DNA from: Pseudomonas helmanticensis
Lineage (GTDB): Bacteria; Pseudomonadota; Gammaproteobacteria; Pseudomonadales; Pseudomonadaceae
Length of the DNA stretch: 64,000 bases
Direction: 5' to 3'
Assembly: GCF_900182985.1 (NCBI RefSeq)
Contig: NZ_FXUY01000001.1
Location: forward strand, 3,162,001-3,226,000
Positions 18,233 through 28,159 of the stretch are shown piece after piece. A program made the position numbers and the translations under genes. A model generated the notes under the pieces. That model worked only from the letters and a program-made list of their open reading frames with translations. It did not search any database and had not been told where the DNA came from. Every line of letters begins with the position of its first letter. Position 1 is the first letter of the stretch.

Positions 18233-19819
18233 ATGATCAGCACCAGGACAGGCTCACTCAGCCTGCTGGCCGGCGCGATGCTGCTGGCCAGCGCCGGCGC
18301 CTTTGCCAATGTGGAGCCAACGGCGCCACAACCGGCCAAGCAAGCCACCGTGGCCAAAGAGCTGCAGCAAGCCAAGACCTACACCGTCAGCAGCGCGCCG
18401 ACCGAGGCGCTGCAACTGGCCAAGCCGAAACTGCCTGACCTTTCCGGCTTCACTGCCGAAGCCGCTGCGGCGAAAATCGTCCGTAGCAAACCAGGCAAGA
18501 TCAGCGTGCGCCGGATGATGCAGGAAGACGCCCTGAAGGACTTCATCGGCGGCGACAACAAGATGGCCGAATGGGTGGTGCGTCAGCACGGTATCCCGCA
18601 GGCGATCTTCGTCGACGACGGCTACATGAACCTCAAGGATCTGGCGAAGAAACTGCCCAAGCAGTACTTCAGCGAGACCTCGCCGGGCGTGTATCTGTCG
18701 AAGCTGCCGATCGTTGTCGGCCGCAAAGGCATCCTCGAAATCGACGGCCAGACTCAGGAACTGCGCCTGTCGCAAGAGGCCGGTTCGTTCCTGGTCAACG
18801 ACGGTCAGTTGTTCGTGCGTGATACCAAAATCACGGGCTGGCGCGAGAAGGACAACGGCCCGGCGACCTTCCGTTCGCCGAAGGAATTCCGTCCGTTCCT
18901 GCTCGCCTGGGGTGGCACCGAGACCTACATCGTCAACAGCAAGATGGCCAGCTTCGGCTACGCCAACAGTAAGTCGTACGGCGTGAGTATTTCCCAATAC
19001 ACGCCGAACATGGCCAAGGTCCTCAAGCGTCCTGAACCGACTGGCTGGATCGTCGGCTCCGAGTTCTCCGACATGTGGTACGGCTTCTACTGCTACGAGA
19101 CCCGCGACTTCGTGGTCAAGGGCAACACCTACAAAGACAACATCGTTTACGGCATCGACCCGCACGACCGTTCCCACGGCCTGATCATTGCCGAAAACAC
19201 TGTGCACGGCACGAAGAAGAAGCACGGGATCATCATTTCCCGTGAGGTCAACGACAGCTTCATCTTCAACAACAAGAGCTTCGACAACCACCTCTCGGGC
19301 CTGGTGATCGACCGTAACAGCGTCAACAACATCATTGCCTACAACGAGATCTACAAGAACCACACTGACGGCATCACCCTCTACGAGTCCGCCGACAACC
19401 TGCTGTGGGGCAACAAGGTCATCAGCAACAAGCGCCACGGCATCCGCATTCGTAACAGCGTGAACATCCGCCTCTACGAAAACGTCGCCATGGCCAACGG
19501 CTTGACCGGCGTCTACGGCCACATCAAGGACCTGAGCGACACCGACCGTGACATCAAGCTCGATCCGTTCGATGCGCAGGTGTCGCTGATCGTCGTTGGC
19601 GGTGAGCTGGCGGCCAATGGCAGCGGCCCGCTGTCGATCGATTCGCCTTTGAGTGTCGAGCTGTATCGCGTGTCGATGCTGGCGCCGACCAAATCCAGCG
19701 GCATCAGCTTCAACGGCATCCTCGGCGAGCGCCAGGATGAAATTCTCGACCTGCTGGTGCGCCAGCAGAAAGCCGTGCTGATCGACCCTGTCGAACGCCA
19801 GACCGAAATGCAGGACTGA
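18233..19819 (+). CDS. algG: Mannuronan C5-epimerase AlgG
   Basis: A 528-residue periplasmic enzyme that converts D-mannuronate to L-guluronate in the polymer. The signal segment is SLSLLAGAMLLASAGAFA. The right-handed beta-helix holds the catalytic YGIDPHDRSHGL and repeated N-rich rungs (SVNNIIAYNEIYKNHTDGITLYES, HGIRIRNSVNIRLYEN). The start at 18233 is supported by GGGAG eight bases upstream; the upstream in-frame ATG at 18206 overlaps the algE stop and would add nine residues. It is also a structural part of the periplasmic scaffold with AlgK and AlgX. Confidence 0.97.
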   Translation: MISTRTGSLSLLAGAMLLASAGAFANVEPTAPQPAKQATVAKELQQAKTYTVSSAPTEALQLAKPKLPDLSGFTAEAAAAKIVRSKPGKISVRRMMQEDALKDFIGGDNKMAEWVVRQHGIPQAIFVDDGYMNLKDLAKKLPKQYFSETSPGVYLSKLPIVVGRKGILEIDGQTQELRLSQEAGSFLVNDGQLFVRDTKITGWREKDNGPATFRSPKEFRPFLLAWGGTETYIVNSKMASFGYANSKSYGVSISQYTPNMAKVLKRPEPTGWIVGSEFSDMWYGFYCYETRDFVVKGNTYKDNIVYGIDPHDRSHGLIIAENTVHGTKKKHGIIISREVNDSFIFNNKSFDNHLSGLVIDRNSVNNIIAYNEIYKNHTDGITLYESADNLLWGNKVISNKRHGIRIRNSVNIRLYENVAMANGLTGVYGHIKDLSDTDRDIKLDPFDAQVSLIVVGGELAANGSGPLSIDSPLSVELYRVSMLAPTKSSGISFNGILGERQDEILDLLVRQQKAVLIDPVERQTEMQD

Positions 19820-19829
19820 GGATAATTTT

Positions 19830-21290
19830 ATGCACCCACACTTGATCAAATTACTCAGCCTGTCGGCCCTGACCGTGGGCATTCTCGCGGCCAGCAACGG
19901 CGCCCGCGCCGATGAAGGCGCCGCTGCGACACCGCCGAAGTTCAGCGCCGAACCGTGCTGCAACCTGTGCCCGGCTGCGCATGACGCGAAGAACTACACC
20001 ACGCGCTATCAGCAGAACTTCACCACGCTGGTGCAGGCGCAAGGCGACTGGTTGTTCCGCACTCAGGAAGATCTGCGCACCGAGTTCAACACCACCCCGG
20101 CCGGCTACAAACGCCTGCAACAGTTGCACGATGCGTTCAAGGCCAAAGGCGTTGAGCTGGTGATCGTTTACCAGCCGACCCGTGGCCTGGTGAATCGCAA
20201 CAAGCTCAACCCGCAGGAAAAAGCCGCGTTCGATTACGAGAAAGCGCTGGGCAACTACAAGACCATGCTCGGCCGTTTCGCCAAGATGGGTTACGTCGTG
20301 CCAGACCTGTCGCCGCTGACCAACGAATCGCTGCCGGACACCCTGCCCGCCCACGATTTCTACTTCCGTGGCGACCAACACTGGACGCCATACGGCGCAC
20401 AGCGCACGGCGAAAATCGTCGCCGAGAAGGTCAAGCAGATCCCGGCCTTCGCCGACGTGCCCAAGCGTGAATTCGAGACCAAGCGCTCCGGGCGCATGGG
20501 CAAGACCGGCACCCTGCACAACATGGCCGGGCAACTGTGCGGCACCAGTTACGCGATCCAGTACATGGATCAGTTCACCACCGAGCCGAAAGGCGAGGCA
20601 GGCGACGGCGATCTGTTCGGCGATTCCGGCAACCCGCAAATCACCCTCGTCGGTACTTCGCACAGCGGCAAGAACTACAACTTCGCCGGTTTCCTCGAAG
20701 AAGCCATCGGCGCCGACATTCTCAACGTCGCGTTCCCCGGCGGTGGTCTGGAAGGTTCGATGTTGCAGTACCTCGGCAGCGACGAATTCCAGAAGACGCC
20801 GCCGAAAATCCTCATCTGGGAATTCTCGCCGCTGTATCGCCTCGACCAGGAAACCATCTATCGCCAGATGATGTCTCTTCTCGACAACGGCTGCGAAGGC
20901 AAAGACGCACAGATGACCGCGAGCACCACGCTCAAGCCTGGCGGCAAACAAGAACTGCTGGTCAACAGCAAGAACCTGAACCTGCAGAACAGCAGCCATC
21001 AGGTCGACATCCGCTTCGCCGACCCTTCGGTGAAAACCCTGCAAGCCACCCTCTGGTACATGAACGGTCGCCACGAGGACATCAAGATCGAGAAACCGGA
21101 AACCTCCGACACCGACGGTCGTTTCGCCTTTGAGCTGCGCACGGACGAAGACTGGGCCTCGCAAAACCTGCTGGCGGTCGAAGTCCAGGGCCCGGAAGCG
21201 GGTACCGCGCCACAGAAAGTCGAAGCGAAAATCTGCAAACGCAACGTATTCCCGGGCGCTGGGCAACAAACCGCTCAGGTCGGGCAATGA
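19830..21290 (+). CDS. algX: Alginate O-acetyltransferase AlgX
   Basis: A 486-residue periplasmic enzyme that transfers acetyl groups onto mannuronate and belongs to the secretion scaffold. An N-terminal signal peptide ends near ARADEG. The SGNH-like domain has Asp182 and His184 in GDQHWTPYG and the nucleophile Ser277 in [15 protein letters not shown], equivalent to the known P. aeruginosa triad. A C-terminal carbohydrate-binding module follows (about 355-470, with [16 protein letters not shown]). The start is 10 bases after algG; the stop TGA lies 8 bases before the algL start. Confidence 0.97.
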   Translation: MHPHLIKLLSLSALTVGILAASNGARADEGAAATPPKFSAEPCCNLCPAAHDAKNYTTRYQQNFTTLVQAQGDWLFRTQEDLRTEFNTTPAGYKRLQQLHDAFKAKGVELVIVYQPTRGLVNRNKLNPQEKAAFDYEKALGNYKTMLGRFAKMGYVVPDLSPLTNESLPDTLPAHDFYFRGDQHWTPYGAQRTAKIVAEKVKQIPAFADVPKREFETKRSGRMGKTGTLHNMAGQLCGTSYAIQYMDQFTTEPKGEAGDGDLFGDSGNPQITLVGTSHSGKNYNFAGFLEEAIGADILNVAFPGGGLEGSMLQYLGSDEFQKTPPKILIWEFSPLYRLDQETIYRQMMSLLDNGCEGKDAQMTASTTLKPGGKQELLVNSKNLNLQNSSHQVDIRFADPSVKTLQATLWYMNGRHEDIKIEKPETSDTDGRFAFELRTDEDWASQNLLAVEVQGPEAGTAPQKVEAKICKRNVFPGAGQQTAQVGQ

Positions 21291-21298
21291 GGTCTGCT

Positions 21299-22423
21299 AT
21301 GCGAAATCCGAAATTGAAATCTTTTCTGGCACCAACGCTGCTGAGCCTGGCGATGTTCGCCGGGGCGACTCAGGCCGCCGCGCCACTGCGTCCACCACAG
21401 GGTTACTTTGCGCCTGTGGATAAATTCAAGACCGGTGACAACAGCGAAGGCTGCGATGCAATGCCGGCGCCGTACACCGGGCCGCTGCAATTTCGCAGCA
21501 AATACGAAGGTTCGGACAAGGCGCGTTCGACGCTGAACGTGCAGTCGGAAAAAGCCTTCCGCGACACCACCAAAGACATCACCACGCTGGAACGCGGCAC
21601 CGCCAAACGGGTGATGCAGTTCATGCGCGACGGTCGTCCGGAGCAGCTTGATTGCACGCTGAACTGGCTGACCGCTTGGGCCAAGGCCGATGCGTTGATG
21701 TCGAAAGACTTCAACCACACCGGCAAGTCGATGCGCAAATGGGCGTTGGGCAGCATGGCCTCTTCGTACATTCGCCTGAAGTTCTCCGACTCGCATCCGC
21801 TGGCGCAGCATCAGCAGGAAGCGCAGGTGATCGAGGCGTGGTTCAGCAAAATGGCCGACCAGGTGGTCAGCGATTGGGACAACCTGCCGCTGGAAAAAAC
21901 CAACAACCACTCGTACTGGGCCGCCTGGTCGGTGATGGCGACCTCGGTCGCGACCAACCGCCGCGACCTGTTTGACTGGGCAGTGAAGGAATACAAGGTC
22001 GGCGCCAATCAAGTCGATGCCGACGGTTTCCTGCCGAACGAACTCAAGCGCCAGCAACGCGCCCTCGCCTATCACAACTACGCCTTGCCGCCGCTGGCGA
22101 TGATCGCCAGTTTCGCCCAGGTCAACGGGGTTGATTTGCGTCAGGAGAACAATGGTGCGCTGAAACGCCTGGGTGATCGGGTGTTGTCGGGGGTGAAAGA
22201 CCCGGATGAATTCGAGAAGAAGAACGGCAAAGAGCAGGACATGACCGACTTGAAAGAGGACATGAAATTCGCCTGGCTCGAACCGTTCTGCACGCTCTAC
22301 ACATGCCCGCCGGATGTCATCGAGAAGAAGCATGGCATGCAGCCGTTCAAGACCTTCCGCCTCGGCGGCGACCTGACCAAGGTCTACGACCCGTCCCATG
22401 AAAAGGGCAACAAGGGTTCATGA
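21299..22423 (+). CDS. algL: Alginate lyase AlgL
   Basis: A 374-residue periplasmic PL5 lyase that cleaves mannuronate linkages by beta-elimination and clears misdirected polymer from the periplasm. The signal peptide is [26 protein letters not shown]. Catalytic segments are [12 protein letters not shown] (Asn and His of the active site) and the later [16 protein letters not shown] with Arg and Tyr. The ATG at 21299 has GAGG six bases upstream; the ATG at 21287 overlaps the algX stop but lacks a good site. A long repeat element (22441-22697) separates algL from algI. Confidence 0.97.
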   Translation: MRNPKLKSFLAPTLLSLAMFAGATQAAAPLRPPQGYFAPVDKFKTGDNSEGCDAMPAPYTGPLQFRSKYEGSDKARSTLNVQSEKAFRDTTKDITTLERGTAKRVMQFMRDGRPEQLDCTLNWLTAWAKADALMSKDFNHTGKSMRKWALGSMASSYIRLKFSDSHPLAQHQQEAQVIEAWFSKMADQVVSDWDNLPLEKTNNHSYWAAWSVMATSVATNRRDLFDWAVKEYKVGANQVDADGFLPNELKRQQRALAYHNYALPPLAMIASFAQVNGVDLRQENNGALKRLGDRVLSGVKDPDEFEKKNGKEQDMTDLKEDMKFAWLEPFCTLYTCPPDVIEKKHGMQPFKTFRLGGDLTKVYDPSHEKGNKGS

Positions 22424-22440
22424 AAGGCGAAAAGCAAAAG

Positions 22441-22697
22441 CCCCTCACCCTAACCCTCTCCCAAAGGGAGAGGGGACTGACCGAGGTGGCTGTGCGAGTT
22501 ACGCCGAAATGAAATATCGAGTCGATCTCAGGTGTTGAAAAACAATCGAGATCAGGCTGCACAGAAATACCGAGTTGATCTCAGGCGTTGAAAAACAACC
22601 GAGATCAGGCTGCACAGAAATACCGAGTTGATCTCCTTTTCTGAAAACCATGGAGATCAGGCTCCCTCTCCCTCCGGGAGAGGGCGGGGGGTGAGGG
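22441..22697. repeat. CCCTCACCC...GGGTGAGGG palindromic element with three 53-bp hairpin units, between algL and algI
   Basis: The outer arms are CCCCTCACCCTAACCCTCTC and GGGAGAGGGCGGGGGGTGAG. Between them a 53-bp unit is repeated three times. Each unit carries a GATCTC...GAGATC inverted pair (22524-22553, 22577-22606, 22630-22658) around a core like AGGCGTTGAAAAACAACC. The third copy is diverged in the core. The gap between algL and algI is 391 bases and holds no gene. Confidence 0.85.
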
Positions 22698-22814
22698 AAA
22701 GATTTCAAGGCCCGGCACAACCCTGACAGAAACACCGTTTCACCCCTCCACTACCACGGGGGGTTTGGGGGGGCTTTGGCCCTTGACTGTTGGTTCAAAC
22801 ATGGAGAGATCGGG

Positions 22815-24380
22815 ATGGTATTTTCATCCAACGTGTTCCTGTTTCTGTTCTTGCCGATCTTTCTCGGCTTGTATTACTTAAGCGGGCAACGCTATCGCAA
22901 CTTGCTGCTGCTGATCGCCAGCTACGTCTTCTACGCCTGGTGGCGGGTGGACTTCCTCGCGCTGTTCGCCGCGGTCACGCTGTGGAACTACTGGATCGGC
23001 CTCAAAGTCGGTGCCGCTGGCGTCAGAACCAAACCGGCGCAGCGCTGGCTGTTGCTCGGTGTCGCAGTCGATTTGTGCATCCTCGGCTACTTCAAGTACG
23101 CCAATTTCGGTGTCGACAGCATCAACGCGATGATGACGTCGGTCGGTCTTGAGCCGTTCATCCTCACCCACGTGCTGCTGCCGATCGGTATCTCGTTCTA
23201 CATTTTCGAATCGATCAGCTACATCATCGACGTGTATCGCGGCGACACCCCGGCCACGCGCAATCTGATCGACTTCGCCGCCTTCGTAGCGATCTTCCCG
23301 CACTTGATTGCCGGCCCGGTGTTGCGTTTCCGCGACCTCGCCGACCAGTTCAACAACCGCACGCACACCCTCGACAAGTTCTCCGAGGGCTGCACGCGGT
23401 TCATGCAGGGTTTCATCAAGAAAGTCTTCATCGCCGACACCCTCGCGGTGGTTGCTGACCATTGCTTCGCCCTGCAAAACCCGACCACGGGTGACGCCTG
23501 GCTCGGCGCGCTGGCCTACACCGCGCAGCTGTATTTCGACTTCTCCGGTTACAGCGACATGGCCATTGGTCTGGGCTTGATGATGGGTTTCCGTTTCATG
23601 GAAAACTTCAAACAGCCGTACATCAGCCAGTCGATCACCGAGTTCTGGCGCCGCTGGCACATCAGCCTGTCCACCTGGCTGCGTGACTATCTGTACATCA
23701 CCCTCGGCGGTAACCGTAAAGGCACGCTGATGACCTATCGCAACCTGTTCCTGACCATGCTCCTTGGTGGTCTGTGGCACGGCGCGAACATCACCTACAT
23801 CGTCTGGGGCGCTTGGCACGGCATGTGGCTGGCGATTGAAAAAGCGCTGGGCCTGAACACTTCGCCACGCAGTCTCAACCCGATCCGCTGGGCGCTGACC
23901 TTCCTGCTGGTGGTCATGGGCTGGGTGATCTTCCGTGCCGAGAACCTGCACGTTGCCGGCCGCATGTACGGCGCAATGTTCAGCTTCGGCGACTGGTCGC
24001 TGTCGGAACTCAATCAGGCCAGCCTCACCGGTCTGCAAGTGGCGACCCTGGTGGTGGCGTACGTGACGTTGGCGTTCTTCGGTCTGCGTGATCTGTACAC
24101 CCATCAGCCGCCGGCCAAGACCAAACCTGAAGTCAACGTCGAGGCCAACGGCCCTGCCACAGCGACGCCGGGAATGATCAAAGCCGCGCCAGGCGAAAAC
24201 CCGGCGAGCATCCATGAGCCTGGCTACACCGTCGGCATCGAAGCCCAGGTGCAACCGGCCTACTGGAGCGCGGACTGGTCCCGCTACGTGATGCGCGGCT
24301 TGATTCTGCTGCTGTTCATCGCCTCGATTCTCAAACTCTCGGCGCAAAGCTTCTCGCCGTTCCTTTACTTCCAGTTCTGA
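22815..24380 (+). CDS. algI: Alginate O-acetylation membrane protein AlgI (MBOAT)
   Basis: A 521-residue multi-pass inner-membrane acyltransferase of the MBOAT family that passes acetyl groups to the periplasm for AlgJ/AlgX. The catalytic His322 in GGLWHGANITYIVWG is at the same position as in P. aeruginosa. Other MBOAT segments are YFDFSGYSDMAIGLGLMMGF and ITEFWRRWHISLSTWLRDYLYI. The ATG at 22815 has GGAGAG six bases upstream and starts MVFSSNVFLFLFLP; the upstream frame opening at 22776 is rejected. algJ follows after 10 bases. Confidence 0.97.
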   Translation: MVFSSNVFLFLFLPIFLGLYYLSGQRYRNLLLLIASYVFYAWWRVDFLALFAAVTLWNYWIGLKVGAAGVRTKPAQRWLLLGVAVDLCILGYFKYANFGVDSINAMMTSVGLEPFILTHVLLPIGISFYIFESISYIIDVYRGDTPATRNLIDFAAFVAIFPHLIAGPVLRFRDLADQFNNRTHTLDKFSEGCTRFMQGFIKKVFIADTLAVVADHCFALQNPTTGDAWLGALAYTAQLYFDFSGYSDMAIGLGLMMGFRFMENFKQPYISQSITEFWRRWHISLSTWLRDYLYITLGGNRKGTLMTYRNLFLTMLLGGLWHGANITYIVWGAWHGMWLAIEKALGLNTSPRSLNPIRWALTFLLVVMGWVIFRAENLHVAGRMYGAMFSFGDWSLSELNQASLTGLQVATLVVAYVTLAFFGLRDLYTHQPPAKTKPEVNVEANGPATATPGMIKAAPGENPASIHEPGYTVGIEAQVQPAYWSADWSRYVMRGLILLLFIASILKLSAQSFSPFLYFQF

Positions 24381-24390
24381 GGGATCTGAC

Positions 24391-25566
24391 ATGACCCGCT
24401 CATTACGCATCTTCTACATCGCCCTGTTCCTGGTGACCCTGTTGGTCCTCGGTTTATGGTCGGTTCGCAGCTTCTTCGGCTTCAGCACCAATGCCGAGGC
24501 GACGGTGCTCAACGGCCGCTGGACCAAGGCTGTGGAAACCCATTACGACGATGAATTCCCGATCAAGCGCCTGGGCACCAACCTCTGGGCCGCGCTGGAT
24601 TTCAAACTGTTCAACGAAGGTCGTCCGGGCGTGGTGCTCGGTCGCGATCAGTGGTTGTACAGCGATGAAGAATTCAACCCGATCGTCAACGAAGAGCTGA
24701 ACCTGCAAGGCAATTACGCGCTGGTCGAAGGCGTGCGCCAGACCCTCAAAGCGAAAGGCGTGAAACTGGTGATGGCGATCGTCCCGGCCAAGGTTCGTCT
24801 GTACCCGGAGCATCTGGGTGAAGTGAAACCGGCGAGCATCCACGAAAATCTCTATCAGGATTTCCATGCTCGTGTAGCCGCCGACAAGATCCTCGCCCCT
24901 GACCTGCTCAAGCCGTTCCAACAGGCCAAGCAAAGCGGTCAGCAAGTGTTCCTGCGCACCGACACGCACTGGACGCCGGAAGGCGCCGAGATCGCCGCGA
25001 ACACCCTGGCGAACACCATCGCCGACAAGTTCCCGCTCAGCGGCGAGCCGCAACGCTTCGTCACCACGCCAGCGGAGAAGGTCACGCACAAGGGCGATCT
25101 GCGCTTGTTCCTGCCGCTCGATCCGCTGTTCGAAAACCTGATGCCGGCGCAAGAGCCGCTGCAAAAGCGCAACACCGTCGCGGCCGGTGATCAGCCTGCC
25201 GGCGGCGACGCGCTGTTCGCCAGCAATGAAGTGCCGGTGGCACTGGTCGGCACCAGCTACAGCGCCAACCCCAACTGGAACTTCGTCGGAGCACTGAAAC
25301 AAGCGCTGCACAGCGACGTGGTGAGCTACGCCGAAGACGGCCACGGGCCGATCCTACCCATGCTCAGCTACCTGAAAAGCGATGACTTCAAGAACAGCCC
25401 GCCACAGGTGCTGATCTGGGAGTTTCCTGAACGATATCTGCCTGTGAACAACGAAATCGGCGACGCCGACCCGCAGTGGGTCGCAGAGCTTAAACAAGCC
25501 GGCGCGCGCCAACAAAACGTAGCAATCAACACTAAATCCGAGACGCCCGATCGGGCGCAAAACTGA
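24391..25566 (+). CDS. algJ: Alginate O-acetyltransferase AlgJ
   Basis: A 391-residue protein with an N-terminal membrane anchor (FYIALFLVTLLVLGLW, about 8-24) and a periplasmic SGNH-like domain. The catalytic residues are Asp191 and His193 in RTDTHWTPEGAE and Ser289 in LVGTSYSANPNW. It works with AlgI and AlgF in acetyl transfer to alginate. The spacing to algI (10 bases) and algF (14 bases) is typical of coupled operon genes. Confidence 0.97.
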   Translation: MTRSLRIFYIALFLVTLLVLGLWSVRSFFGFSTNAEATVLNGRWTKAVETHYDDEFPIKRLGTNLWAALDFKLFNEGRPGVVLGRDQWLYSDEEFNPIVNEELNLQGNYALVEGVRQTLKAKGVKLVMAIVPAKVRLYPEHLGEVKPASIHENLYQDFHARVAADKILAPDLLKPFQQAKQSGQQVFLRTDTHWTPEGAEIAANTLANTIADKFPLSGEPQRFVTTPAEKVTHKGDLRLFLPLDPLFENLMPAQEPLQKRNTVAAGDQPAGGDALFASNEVPVALVGTSYSANPNWNFVGALKQALHSDVVSYAEDGHGPILPMLSYLKSDDFKNSPPQVLIWEFPERYLPVNNEIGDADPQWVAELKQAGARQQNVAINTKSETPDRAQN

Positions 25567-25580
25567 AAGAGAGGTACACC

Positions 25581-26237
25581 ATGACTTTCACTACTACTCC
25601 TCGTCGTCTCGCTAAAAGCTTCGCATTGGTTGCTGGCCTCAGCGTGCTTTCCGTCCCTGCCTTCGCCGGTGGCGACGCCGCCCTGTACGGCCCGACCGCA
25701 CCGAAAGGCTCGACCTTCGTGCGTGTCTACAACGCCAGCAACGCTGAAGTCAGCGCCACCGTTGGCAGCACCAACCTGAGCGACGTTGCGCCATTGGCCA
25801 GCAGCGACTTCAGCTTCATGCCGGGCGGTGATTACAGCGCCAAGGTCGGCAGCCAGACCCTGCCGGTGAAGCTCGCCGGTGACCACTACTACACCCTGGT
25901 CAACAACGCTTCCGGCGCGCCGCAACTGATCGAAGAACCGCCGTTCAAGAACAAGCAGAAATCCCTGGTGCGCGTGCAGAACCTCAGCGACAAGCCGCTG
26001 ACTCTGAAGACCGCCGACGGCAAGACCGACGTGGTGCCGAACGTGGCCGCCAAGGGCCGTGGCGAACGTGAAATCAACCCGGTGAAAGTCAGCCTGGCGC
26101 TGTACGAAGGTGACAAGAAAGTCGGCGACGTAAAACCGGTCGCCCTGGAGCGCGGTGAAGCCGCAGTGCTGTACGTCACCGGCAGCGGCAGCAGCCTGTC
26201 GCCAGTCTGGGTAAAACGCCCGGTATCGACTCGATAA
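25581..26237 (+). CDS. algF: Alginate O-acetylation adaptor AlgF
   Basis: A 218-residue periplasmic protein needed for alginate acetylation. The signal peptide ends VLSVPAFA before GGDAALYGP. Two beta-sandwich-like halves follow, with FVRVYNASNAEVSATVG and SLVRVQNLSDKPLTLKTADG. It has GAGAGG upstream. A REP doublet of about 90 bases separates it from algA. Confidence 0.96.
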   Translation: MTFTTTPRRLAKSFALVAGLSVLSVPAFAGGDAALYGPTAPKGSTFVRVYNASNAEVSATVGSTNLSDVAPLASSDFSFMPGGDYSAKVGSQTLPVKLAGDHYYTLVNNASGAPQLIEEPPFKNKQKSLVRVQNLSDKPLTLKTADGKTDVVPNVAAKGRGEREINPVKVSLALYEGDKKVGDVKPVALERGEAAVLYVTGSGSSLSPVWVKRPVSTR

Positions 26238-26265
26238 CAAATTTCCCGATGAGACGCTGACCCCT

Positions 26266-26353
26266 GTAGGAGCTGTCGAGTGAAACGAGGCTGCGATCTT
26301 TTGATTTTTCTCAGGATCAAGATCAACAGATCGCAGCCTTCGGTAGCTCCTAC
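26266..26353. repeat. REP doublet (outward inverted) between algF and algA
   Basis: CTGTAGGAGCTGTCGAGTGA...GATCTTTTGATT and CAACAGATCGCAGCC...CTCCTAC. The left copy is the variant in which the CTGCCG loop is replaced by CTGTCGAGTGAAACGAG. Confidence 0.9.
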
Positions 26354-26442
26354 AGAGACCGCCTCTCGGTACGAGACAAAAACAAGAGTGAAACGACACA
26401 GCGTTCGTGCCTCTAACCAATCGATTTTATGGAGTAAACAAT

Positions 26443-27894
26443 ATGATTCCGGTGATCTTGTCAGGTGGTAGCGGTTCACGTCTTTGGCCGCTTTCGCGTA
26501 AGCAGTTCCCCAAGCAATTCCTCGCTCTGACCGGCGAACACACATTGTTCCAGCAGACCCTCGAACGTCTGGTGTTCGAAGGCATGGACACTCCGATCGT
26601 GGTCTGCAACAAGGATCACCGCTTCATCGTCAACGAGCAGTTGGCCAATCGTAATCTCGAATGCCAGCGCATCCTGATGGAACCGTTCGGCCGCAACACC
26701 GCGCCGGCCGTGGCGCTGACCGCGATGATGCTGGTCAATGAAGGTCGTGACGAACTGATGCTGGTGCTACCGGCGGACCACGTGCTGGAAGACCAGAAAG
26801 CCCTGCAACGTGCCCTCGCCCTCGCGACCGTCGCGGCTGAAAACGGCGAAATGGTCCTGTTCGGGGTACCGGCGACCAAACCGGAAACCGGTTACGGCTA
26901 CATCAAGTCCACCGGTGATTCGCTGTTGCCCGAGGGCGTCAGCCGCGTCTCGCACTTCGTCGAAAAACCTGACGTCAAACGTGCCACCGAGTACGTCGCA
27001 TCCGGCGGTTACTACTGGAACAGCGGCATGTTCCTGTTCCGCGCCAGCCGCTTCCTCGAAGAGCTGAAAAAGCACGATCCGGACATCTACGACACCTGCC
27101 TGCTGACCCTTGAGCGCAGCGAGCAGGACAACGACACCGTGACCTTCGACGAAGCCACCTTCGCCTGCTGCCCGGACAACTCCATCGACTATTCCGTCAT
27201 GGAAAAAACCCAGCGTGCCTGCGTCGTGCCGCTGACCGCAGGCTGGAGCGATGTCGGCTGCTGGTCATCGCTGTGGGAAGTCAACGAGAAAGACGCCAAC
27301 GGCAACGTCACCAAAGGCGACGTGGTGATCCAGGACAGCAAGAACTGCATGATCCACGGCAACGGCAAACTGGTGTCGGTGATCGGTCTGGAAAACATTG
27401 TCGTGGTCGAAACCAAAGACGCCATGATGATTGCCCACAAAGACAAGGTTCAGGGCGTCAAGCAGATGGTCAACACGCTCAACGAGCAGGGCCGCAGCGA
27501 AACCCAGAACCACTGCGAAGTCTATCGTCCGTGGGGCTCGTATGACTCGGTGGACATGGGCGGGCGTTTCCAGGTCAAGCACATCTCGGTGAAACCGGGC
27601 GCGTGCCTGTCGCTGCAGATGCACCATCACCGCGCCGAACACTGGATCGTGGTCAGCGGCACTGCCGAAGTGACCTGCGATGAAAACGTATTCCTGCTCT
27701 GCGAAAACCAGTCGACCTACATCCCGATCGCTTCGGTGCATCGCCTGCGCAACCCGGGCAAGATCCCGCTGGAAATCATCGAAGTGCAATCGGGTTCGTA
27801 CTTGGGTGAAGACGACATCGAACGCTTCGAAGATATCTACGGCCGCTCCACCCCGATCGAACGCGGCGTGTCGGTGAAGACCATCGCGCAATAA
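26443..27894 (+). CDS. algA: Bifunctional phosphomannose isomerase/GDP-mannose pyrophosphorylase AlgA
   Basis: A 483-residue cytoplasmic enzyme that makes mannose-6-phosphate from fructose-6-phosphate and later GDP-mannose from mannose-1-phosphate, supplying AlgD. The N-terminal nucleotidyltransferase has LSGGSGSRLWPLSRKQFPKQ (residues 5-24) and SHFVEKPD. The C-terminal cupin isomerase has CLSLQMHHHRAEHWIVVSG (about 388-406). The ATG at 26443 has GGAG eight bases upstream; the upstream opening is rejected. It is the last gene of the operon, followed by a strong terminator. Confidence 0.97.
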   Translation: MIPVILSGGSGSRLWPLSRKQFPKQFLALTGEHTLFQQTLERLVFEGMDTPIVVCNKDHRFIVNEQLANRNLECQRILMEPFGRNTAPAVALTAMMLVNEGRDELMLVLPADHVLEDQKALQRALALATVAAENGEMVLFGVPATKPETGYGYIKSTGDSLLPEGVSRVSHFVEKPDVKRATEYVASGGYYWNSGMFLFRASRFLEELKKHDPDIYDTCLLTLERSEQDNDTVTFDEATFACCPDNSIDYSVMEKTQRACVVPLTAGWSDVGCWSSLWEVNEKDANGNVTKGDVVIQDSKNCMIHGNGKLVSVIGLENIVVVETKDAMMIAHKDKVQGVKQMVNTLNEQGRSETQNHCEVYRPWGSYDSVDMGGRFQVKHISVKPGACLSLQMHHHRAEHWIVVSGTAEVTCDENVFLLCENQSTYIPIASVHRLRNPGKIPLEIIEVQSGSYLGEDDIERFEDIYGRSTPIERGVSVKTIAQ

Positions 27895-27910
27895 CGTTCA
27901 GCAAGACAAG

Positions 27911-27968
27911 AAGCCCCCGTCCAGCCCGCTGCGTCCCCTATCCGCAGTGGGTTGGGCGGGGGCTTTTT
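27911..27968 (+). terminator. Terminator of the alginate operon
   Basis: AAGCCCCCGTCCAGCCCGCTGCG pairs, with a few mismatches, with CGCAGTGGGTTGGGCGGGGGCTT and is followed by seven T. Confidence 0.92.
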
Positions 27969-28000
27969 TTGTCCCGATTCAGCGTTCCCCGAACTGGCCC

Positions 28001-28067
28001 CTTCGCGAGCAAGCTCGCCCCCACACTTGAAATGCATTCCCCTGTGGGAGCGAGCCTGCTCGCGAAG
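28001..28067. repeat. REP doublet of the GTGGGAGCGAGCC type
   Basis: CTTCGCGAGCAAGCTCGCCC and GTGGGAGCGAGCCTGCTCGC are inverted around ACACTTGAAATGCATTCCCCT. This is the same family as the doublet absorbed into algK. Confidence 0.9.
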
Positions 28068-28159
28068 AGGCCGGTCAGACACCGCAAGTCCCGATGCCCA
28101 TCGCCAACCTCACCTACGCTTAGGTAGGATGCCCCTCTATCCCCGCGAGGTTGTGCGAC

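Noticed and set aside
18254..19963. A 569-residue minus-strand frame opposite algG, and similar long antisense frames opposite algX, algI and the TonB receptors
   Set aside because: Same cause: codon bias of the real gene leaves the antisense frame open. No start site or domain supports them.
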